A DNA stretch of 64,000 nt. Source: Ectothiorhodospira shaposhnikovii (GTDB lineage: Bacteria > Pseudomonadota > Gammaproteobacteria > Ectothiorhodospirales > Ectothiorhodospiraceae). The stretch covers positions 1 to 64,000 of the forward strand of contig NZ_JAJMLZ010000001.1 of assembly GCF_022227765.1 (NCBI RefSeq), in the 5' to 3' direction. This document shows, one piece after another, positions 58,642 through 64,000 of this stretch (the stretch's first letter is position 1; each line of letters begins with the position of its first letter). Under the pieces are notes generated by a model. The model did no database searches, had not been told where the DNA came from, and saw only the letters and a list, made by a program, of their open reading frames with translations. The position numbers and the translations under genes were made by a program.

Positions 58642-58673
58642 CCCGTGGGAGCCGGCCTGCCGGCTCCCACGGG
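58642..58673. repeat. 14-bp perfect hairpin after aspS
   Basis: CCCGTGGGAGCCGG pairs perfectly with CCGGCTCCCACGGG around a CCTG loop, 6 bases after the aspS stop. No T run follows, so it may be a REP-like element or an mRNA-stabilising hairpin rather than a classical terminator. Confidence 0.75.
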
Positions 58674-58754
58674 CTTATACCTGAATCAAAAACTTCCCTT
58701 TGAGTTGACCCCCTCAAAACCGCACACTGTCCGGGTTCCTGCTAAAAGGAATCC

Positions 58755-61685
58755 ATGAAGATTCACTCAAGACAGGTGACGGGCATGACCGCATTACCCG
58801 CGTTCGAAGACCACGACCGGCAGCAGACCCGGTACACCACCTGCTATATGTGCGCCTGCCGCTGCGGGATCAAGGTCACGGTGGAAAATAATCAGGTCCG
58901 CTTCATCCAGGGCAACCGCAACCACCCGGTCAACAAGGGGGTGCTCTGCGCCAAGGGCAATGCGGGCATCATGAAACAGCAGTCTCCCGCCCGCCTGCGA
59001 TATCCCATGCGCCGCAAGCCGGGTAGCGAGCGGGGCAGCGGCGAGTTCGAACCCATCTCCTGGGACGAAGCCCTCGATCAGCTCACCGAACGTCTGGCCC
59101 GTATCCGCGCCACCGATCCCAAAAAGCTGGCCTTCTTCACCGGGCGGGATCAGATGCAGGCCCTCACCGGCCTGTGGGCGGCCCAGTTCGGCACCATCAA
59201 TTGGGCCGCCCACGGCGGTTTCTGCTCCGTCAACATGGCCGCCGCCGGCCTCTATACCATGGGCCATGCCTTCTGGGAGTTCGGCGACCCGGACTGGGAG
59301 CGCACCAAATACTTCATGCTCTGGGGCGTGGCCGAAGACCATGCCTCCAACCCCATCAAGGCCGGTATCGACACCCTCAAGCGCCGGGGCGCCAAGTTCG
59401 TTTCCATCAACCCGGTGCGTACCGGCTATCAGGCGGTGGCGGATGAATGGGTGCCCATCCGTCCCGGTACCGATGGCCTGCTGGCCCTGTCCATGGTCCA
59501 CGTCCTGCTGCGCCATGACCGCTTCGACTGGGACTACCTGGTACGCTACACCAACGCCCCCTGGCTGGTGGTGGACACCCCGGGCCAGAAGGGCCACGGC
59601 CTGATCCTGCGGGACCGGGACGGCAACCCTCTGGCCTGGGACCTGGAACTGGGGGATGTGGTGGACGCCTCCCTGCCGGAGATCCAGCCGGCCCTGTTCG
59701 GCGACTACATCGCGCCCGACGGCCGTCCCGTGCGCACCGTCATGAGCCTGCTGGCGGAGCGCTATCTGGACGACGAATACGCCCCGGAAAACATCGCCCC
59801 ACGCTGCGGCGTGCCCGCCGAGCAGATCGAGCGACTGGCCCTGGAAATGGCCCATGTGGCCTTCAGGGAGAGCATCGAGATCGAATGCGAATGGACCGAT
59901 GCCTACGGTCGCACCCATGATCGTTTCGTGGGTCGTCCCGTGTCCATGCACGCGATGCGCGGCATCTCCGCCCATTCCAACGGCTTCCAGACCTGCCGGG
60001 CCATCCACCTGCTGCAGATCCTGCTGGGGACCATCGACGTGCCCGGCGGCCATCTGTCCAAACCGCCCTATCCCAAGCACATCCCCCCGGGCATCAAGCC
60101 GGCCCGGGACATGGCACCCAACACACCCCTCAAGCGTCCGCCCCTGGGTTTTCCCACCGGCCCCGAGGATCTGGTGATCGATGCCGAGGGCAATCCCCTG
60201 CGTCTGGACAAGGCCTATTCCTGGGACGCCCCCATGGCCAATCACGGCCTCATGCACATGGTCATCACCAACGCGGTGAAGGGGGATCCCTATCCCATCG
60301 ACACCCTGATGCTCTATATGGCCAACATGTCCTGGAATTCCACCATGAACACCGCCCAGGTGATGGACATGCTGCGGGAGAAGGGGGAGGACGGGGAATA
60401 CAGGATTCCGTTTCTGGTGGTCTCCGACGCCTTCCACGCGGAGATCGTCAATTTCGCCGATCTGGTGCTGCCGGACACCACCTATCTGGAGCGCCACGAC
60501 ACCATTTCCATGCTGGATCGGCCCATCTCCGAACCCCACGCGGCGGCGGATTCCATCCGCCAGCCCATCCTGGAGCCGGACCGGGACGTGCGTCCCTGGC
60601 AGGAAGTGCTGGTGGAACTGGCGGGTCGGTTGGGTTTCCCTGCCTTCACCACCGGGGACGGCGCCCGCCGCTACACGTCCTACCAGGACTTCATCGTCAA
60701 TTTCCAGAAAGAGCCGGGCATCGGTTTTCTGGCCGGCTGGCGCGGTGCCCAGGGTCAGAACAGCCTGCGGGGCGACCCCAACCCGAACCAGTGGCAGGAG
60801 TACGCGGATCATCAGTGCTTCTTTGTCCATCACCTGGAAGACAGTCAGAAATACTACCGATTCTGCAACCGGGACTATCTCGAACTGGCCCGCCACGCGG
60901 GCTGGGTGGGATCCACCGACCCCATCGTCCTGGAGCTCTATTCCGAGACCCAGCAGCGTTTCAAGCTGGCGGGGCAGGGGTTGTATGACGGCCCCATGCC
61001 GAAGCGGCCGGAGCACAAGGCCCGTCTGGTGAACCATTTCGATCCGCTGCCCATCTGGTACGCCCCGCTGGAGCAGGGCAGGGTGGACCTGGAGGCCTAT
61101 CCCTTCCATGCCATCACCCAGCGTCCCATGTTCATGTACCACTCCTGGGACTCCCAGAATGCCTGGCTGCGCCAGATCTGTGCCCAGAATTTTCTCTATA
61201 TGAACCGGGGCCGGGCGGCGTCCATGGGCATCGCGGACCAGTCCTGGGTGTGGGTGGAATCCCACCATGGGCGCATCCGGGTGCAGGTGAAGCTGATGGA
61301 GGGGGTGGAGCCGGATACGGTCTGGACCTGGAACGCCCTGGGCAAGCAGTCCGGGGCCTGGGGACTGGCGCGGGATGCGGACGAATCCCGCAAGGGTTTC
61401 CTGCTCAATCACCTGATCTCGGAGCTGCTCCCGCAGCGGGGGGACGGGCTGGACAACGTGACCAACTCGGACCCGATCACCGGGCAGGCCGCCTGGTATG
61501 ACCTGCGGGTCAGGATCACTCCGGCCAAGCCGGGAGAGGTCGGTGCCTGGCCCCAGTTCGAGCCGGTCAGACCGCTGCCGGGGATGCCCGATTCACCGGA
61601 TCAGGTGCGATACCAGACCCATCGGCGGGTGAACCTGCGGCGCAGTCTGTGGGATGTGCTGACCCGTGGGAAGGGAAGGGCGTGA
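58755..61685 (+). CDS. soeA: cytoplasmic sulfite dehydrogenase molybdopterin subunit SoeA
   Basis: Large catalytic subunit (976 residues) of a CISM complex, best matched to SoeA, which oxidises sulfite to sulfate in the cytoplasm of sulfur oxidisers. An N-terminal 4Fe-4S site is formed by C30, C33, C37 and C65, followed by bis-MGD domains. GGFCSVNMAA (about residues 154-163) offers a candidate molybdenum-ligand cysteine. There is no Tat signal, which argues against periplasmic Phs/Psr/Ttr/Arr enzymes. AAAAGGA lies 5 bases before ATG 58755; ATG 58785 is an alternative. Followed by soeB and soeC. Confidence 0.85.
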   Translation: MKIHSRQVTGMTALPAFEDHDRQQTRYTTCYMCACRCGIKVTVENNQVRFIQGNRNHPVNKGVLCAKGNAGIMKQQSPARLRYPMRRKPGSERGSGEFEPISWDEALDQLTERLARIRATDPKKLAFFTGRDQMQALTGLWAAQFGTINWAAHGGFCSVNMAAAGLYTMGHAFWEFGDPDWERTKYFMLWGVAEDHASNPIKAGIDTLKRRGAKFVSINPVRTGYQAVADEWVPIRPGTDGLLALSMVHVLLRHDRFDWDYLVRYTNAPWLVVDTPGQKGHGLILRDRDGNPLAWDLELGDVVDASLPEIQPALFGDYIAPDGRPVRTVMSLLAERYLDDEYAPENIAPRCGVPAEQIERLALEMAHVAFRESIEIECEWTDAYGRTHDRFVGRPVSMHAMRGISAHSNGFQTCRAIHLLQILLGTIDVPGGHLSKPPYPKHIPPGIKPARDMAPNTPLKRPPLGFPTGPEDLVIDAEGNPLRLDKAYSWDAPMANHGLMHMVITNAVKGDPYPIDTLMLYMANMSWNSTMNTAQVMDMLREKGEDGEYRIPFLVVSDAFHAEIVNFADLVLPDTTYLERHDTISMLDRPISEPHAAADSIRQPILEPDRDVRPWQEVLVELAGRLGFPAFTTGDGARRYTSYQDFIVNFQKEPGIGFLAGWRGAQGQNSLRGDPNPNQWQEYADHQCFFVHHLEDSQKYYRFCNRDYLELARHAGWVGSTDPIVLELYSETQQRFKLAGQGLYDGPMPKRPEHKARLVNHFDPLPIWYAPLEQGRVDLEAYPFHAITQRPMFMYHSWDSQNAWLRQICAQNFLYMNRGRAASMGIADQSWVWVESHHGRIRVQVKLMEGVEPDTVWTWNALGKQSGAWGLARDADESRKGFLLNHLISELLPQRGDGLDNVTNSDPITGQAAWYDLRVRITPAKPGEVGAWPQFEPVRPLPGMPDSPDQVRYQTHRRVNLRRSLWDVLTRGKGRA

Positions 61686-61721
61686 TTGTGTTGTGCGATT
61701 TTGTTCAGGAGTACCCGATAC

Positions 61722-62417
61722 ATGCGACTCGGCCTGGTGATTGACCTGGACACCTGCGTGGGCTGTCATGCCTGCGCCGTGGCCTGCAAGCAGTGGAACA
61801 CCTCCGGCACCACGGGGCCGTTGACCGATGAGTCCCCCTACGGGGCCGCCCCCAGCGGCGTATGGTTCAACCGGGTGCGTCACTACGAAGTGGGCGACTA
61901 CCCCCATACCAAGACCGTCAACATGCCCCTCTCCTGCATGCACTGCGACGATGCCGCCTGCGTCACGGTCTGTCCCACCGGGGCCTCCTACAAGCGCGGG
62001 GAAGACGGCATCGTGCTGGTGGATCAGGACAAATGCATGGGTTGCAGCCTCTGCGCCTGGGCCTGCCCCTACGGCGCCCGGGAACTGGATCCCCGGGACG
62101 GGGTGATGAAGAAGTGCACCCTGTGCATCGACCGCATCTACGATGACGCCCTGGCGCCGGAGGACCGTCAGCCCGCCTGCGTCATCACCTGTCCGGCCCA
62201 TGCCCGACACTTCGGTGACTTCGATGACCCGGACTCCACCGTGAGCCGTCTGTCCCGGGAGCGGGGCGGGCGCAAACTGATGCCGGAACTGGGCTACGAG
62301 CCCACCAATACCTATCTGCCGCCCCGCAGCGCCCCGGCCGTGCCCACGGCGGATGTCCGGCGCGGCAGTCTCATGTCCAGCGTGAAGGACTGGGTCAACA
62401 AGGCCATTGCCAGGTGA
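61722..62417 (+). CDS. soeB: sulfite dehydrogenase iron-sulfur subunit SoeB
   Basis: Electron-transfer subunit with four 4Fe-4S clusters. The 231-residue product starts MRLGLVIDLDTCVGCHACAV; cysteine sets are CVGCHACAVAC, CMHCDDAACVTVCP, CMGCSLCAWACP and CTLC...CVITCP. It would pass electrons from SoeA to the membrane subunit. The ATG at 61722, with AGGAG 10 bases upstream, gives the family start; there is no signal peptide. It lies 36 bases after soeA. Confidence 0.88.
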   Translation: MRLGLVIDLDTCVGCHACAVACKQWNTSGTTGPLTDESPYGAAPSGVWFNRVRHYEVGDYPHTKTVNMPLSCMHCDDAACVTVCPTGASYKRGEDGIVLVDQDKCMGCSLCAWACPYGARELDPRDGVMKKCTLCIDRIYDDALAPEDRQPACVITCPAHARHFGDFDDPDSTVSRLSRERGGRKLMPELGYEPTNTYLPPRSAPAVPTADVRRGSLMSSVKDWVNKAIAR

Positions 62418-62423
62418 ACCCCC

Positions 62424-63362
62424 ATGCATCCCGCACTTTCAGTGATCTTCTTCACCGTTCTCTCCGGGGCCGGGTACGGCCTGTTCAGTCTGGTGACGCT
62501 GCTGCACCTCACCGGTCTGTATCCCGTGCCGGGGCATGGTGAACTGATGACCCAGCTGGGGCTGGCCCTGGCCCTGATCACCTTCGGCCTGTTTTCGTCC
62601 ACGTTGCATCTGCACAACCCGAAGAACGCCTGGCGCGCGGTGATGCGGGTGCGCACCTCCTGGCTGTCGCGGGAGGCGGTCTGCGCCCTGAGCTTCTATC
62701 CTTTTGCCCTGATCTATCTGTGGCAGATCCTGCGGGCCGGCGTGGAGGTCAGTGCCCTGACGGTAGTGGTCGGCGGCATGGCCCTGTTCCTGGCCCTGCT
62801 CACCGTGTTTACCACCGGCATGATCTACGCCAGCCTCAAGACCATCCGTCAGTGGAATACCGCCCTGACACCGGCGAATTACCTGCTGCTGGGGCTGGCC
62901 CTGGGGGCAACGGCCCTGGCGGCGGTCCATGCCGGTTTCGGCGGGCGCAGCGAGGGTCTGGTGCTGCTGGCCCTGGGGCTCCTGCTGCTGGCCGGGATGA
63001 TGAAGGGGCTGTATTACCTGTGGATTCGGGAGGTGACCGGTCCCAGCCTCAATACCGCCACCGGGTTTACCCAGGCGCGGGTCCGGCTGCTGGACCAGGG
63101 GCATACGGCGGGCACGTTCCTGACCCGTGAATTCGGATTTGATCCGGGGGCGCGGCGTATTTTCCGGGTGCGACTGGGTGTATTCGGCTTCGGTTTCCTG
63201 CTGCCGTTGTTGCTGATGGGGATGGTGCTGGCGGGTGGATCATCCCTTTGGCTGGCCCTGGCGCTGGTATCGGCCCTGGCCGGGATCGGGCTGGAGCGAT
63301 GGCTGTTCTTTGCCGAGGCCCGTCATGGGGTGATGTTGTATCACGGGTTGCAGCGGACTTGA
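62424..63362 (+). CDS. soeC: sulfite dehydrogenase membrane anchor SoeC
   Basis: A DmsC-type integral membrane subunit, 312 residues with about eight helices. It starts MHPALSVIFFTVLSGAGYGL and has the conserved STLHLHNPKNAWRAV (about 53-67) and RTSWLSREAV segments. It should pass electrons from SoeB to the quinone pool. It lies 6 bases after soeB, closing the soeABC unit. A hairpin follows before the convergent rhlB. Confidence 0.87.
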   Translation: MHPALSVIFFTVLSGAGYGLFSLVTLLHLTGLYPVPGHGELMTQLGLALALITFGLFSSTLHLHNPKNAWRAVMRVRTSWLSREAVCALSFYPFALIYLWQILRAGVEVSALTVVVGGMALFLALLTVFTTGMIYASLKTIRQWNTALTPANYLLLGLALGATALAAVHAGFGGRSEGLVLLALGLLLLAGMMKGLYYLWIREVTGPSLNTATGFTQARVRLLDQGHTAGTFLTREFGFDPGARRIFRVRLGVFGFGFLLPLLLMGMVLAGGSSLWLALALVSALAGIGLERWLFFAEARHGVMLYHGLQRT

Positions 63363-63370
63363 GGCAAGCT

Positions 63371-63400
63371 TGAGGGAGGCTCGGCAACGAGCCTCCCTCA
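63371..63400. terminator. perfect hairpin between convergent soeC and rhlB
   Basis: TGAGGGAGGCTCG and CGAGCCTCCCTCA form a 13-bp stem closed by the GNRA-type tetraloop GCAA. It lies 8 bases after the soeC stop and 5 bases from the rhlB stop. There is no T run on either side, but the position suggests a shared transcript end or 3' protection structure. Confidence 0.6.
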
Positions 63401-63405
63401 GCCTC

Positions 63406-64000
63406 TCAACGCTCCGGCGTGCCTTCCCCGGCCGGCTTGCGCCGTCTGCGACGTCTGGGCTTGAGGGGGGCTTCCGCCGCCGGGCCGGCCGGCGCGGGTG
63501 CGTCCTCGGTCCTCGTGGAAGATGCCGGTGTGTCGCCTTCGGTTTTCGGTCCGGGTTTGCGGCGTCCGCCACCCCTGGACTTGCCGGCATCGGAACGGGG
63601 GCGGCGCTCGCCGCGGCCGCCGTCCTTGCCCCGGTCGCCTGGACCGCCGCGCTTGCGCTCGATCTTCGCCGGCGGCTGCAGGTCCTTGAGCAGCAGGTCG
63701 GGATCCACCGCCTCGGAGACGATCTTGAAGCCGATATACGATTCGATCTCCGGCAGGTAGAAGGCCGAGTCTTCACAGGCAAAGCTGACGGCGTCGCCTT
63801 CCGCCCCGGCCCGGCCGGTACGGCCGATGCGGTGGACATAGTCTTCGCCGGACTGGGGCAGATCGAAATTGAACACATGGGACACATCGGGGATGTGCAG
63901 CCCGCGGGCCGCCACGTCGGTAGCCACCAGGACCTGGAATTCGCTGGTCTCGAACTGGGCCAGCAACCGTTGGCGCTTGCGCTGGGGGACATCGCCGGAC
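63406..64000 (-). CDS. rhlB: ATP-dependent RNA helicase RhlB, 3' part
   Basis: Partial gene running off the window end; only the C-terminal 197 or so residues are present. The helicase domain 2 reads [41 protein letters not shown] and [15 protein letters not shown] (motifs V and VI). The sequence [19 protein letters not shown] and [11 protein letters not shown] is RhlB-like. The tail is basic and low-complexity (Arg/Lys/Gly/Pro), suited to RNA binding or to RNase E contact. The start lies beyond 64000. Confidence 0.9.
   Translation of the reverse strand, partial: SGDVPQRKRQRLLAQFETSEFQVLVATDVAARGLHIPDVSHVFNFDLPQSGEDYVHRIGRTGRAGAEGDAVSFACEDSAFYLPEIESYIGFKIVSEAVDPDLLLKDLQPPAKIERKRGGPGDRGKDGGRGERRPRSDAGKSRGGGRRKPGPKTEGDTPASSTRTEDAPAPAGPAAEAPLKPRRRRRRKPAGEGTPER

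Noticed and set aside
58794-61412. 872-codon open frame on the minus strand opposite soeA
   Set aside because: His/Gly/Gln-rich mirror of a real gene, no family motif, no ribosome site; soeA is well supported.
58755-61685. Periplasmic thiosulfate, polysulfide, tetrathionate or arsenic oxidoreductase
   Set aside because: No twin-arginine signal precedes the first cluster cysteines, and the three-gene layout matches soeABC better.

Overview
The window is a high-GC, densely packed chromosomal segment of a gammaproteobacterium. Gene content and order (miaB-phoH-ybeY-corC-lnt; leuS-lptE-holA-proA-nadD-rsfS-rlmH-maf-rng-yhdP-nit-tldD/darP/pmbA; purM-purN beside DUF2066 and hda; fmdB-DUF502-aspS) are those of free-living gammaproteobacteria. 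A cytoplasmic-type SoeABC sulfite dehydrogenase set and a DsrE-fold protein point to a sulfur oxidiser, most likely in the Chromatiales (Ectothiorhodospiraceae or Chromatiaceae-like). That placement is an inference from gene content; no rRNA or tRNA gene was seen.

Layout. 1-3.9 kb: uvrA and ssb, set among palindromic intergenic repeats. 4.0-9.4 kb: miaB, phoH, ybeY, corC and lnt, a tRNA/ribosome/envelope housekeeping run, closed by a convergent zinc-ribbon gene. 10.3-19.2 kb: a tightly coupled run from leuS to rng (tRNA charging, LPS export, DNA polymerase delta, proline and NAD synthesis, ribosome silencing, 23S methylation, nucleotide hygiene, RNase G). 19.3-27.7 kb: yhdP, a small exported protein with a possible leaderless start, a nitrilase-family amidase, tldD, darP and pmbA. 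27.9-30.1 kb: an orphan MotA/MotB-like stator pair. 30.1-34.0 kb, minus strand: purM-purN-DUF3108-flavoprotein disulfide reductase. 34.3-37.6 kb: DUF2066, a CDP-alcohol phosphatidyltransferase and hda, facing DUF2069 and wrbA. 37.7-39.1 kb: two cell-envelope lipoproteins and an acylphosphatase. 39.1-42.5 kb: divergent HDOD and DUF1631 genes. 42.6-47.9 kb: a branched-chain-amino-acid-type ABC transporter whose last gene fuses a hemerythrin-like HHE domain to the LivF ATPase. 48.2-49.9 kb: proS (minus). 50.1-54.4 kb: an RND efflux pair. 54.4-55.7 kb: DsrE-like gene and short-chain dehydrogenase (minus). 55.8-58.6 kb: fmdB, DUF502, aspS. 58.8-63.4 kb: soeABC. 63.4 kb to the end: 3' part of rhlB (minus).

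The most unusual item is the hemerythrin-LivF fusion at 46571-47917. It would place a possible diiron, oxygen- or NO-responsive module directly on the ATPase of a nutrient importer, and one expected metal-ligand histidine region looks altered. Other items worth attention are the orphan stator pair, the LysM lipoprotein built on an OmpA-type N-terminal module, the disulfide-reductase-fold flavoenzyme coupled to the purine operon, the possibly leaderless exported protein, a 106-bp multi-hairpin element between divergent genes, and three REPIN-like 70-71 bp elements without a transposase gene in view. I saw no CRISPR array, insertion sequence, prophage or recognisable defence island.
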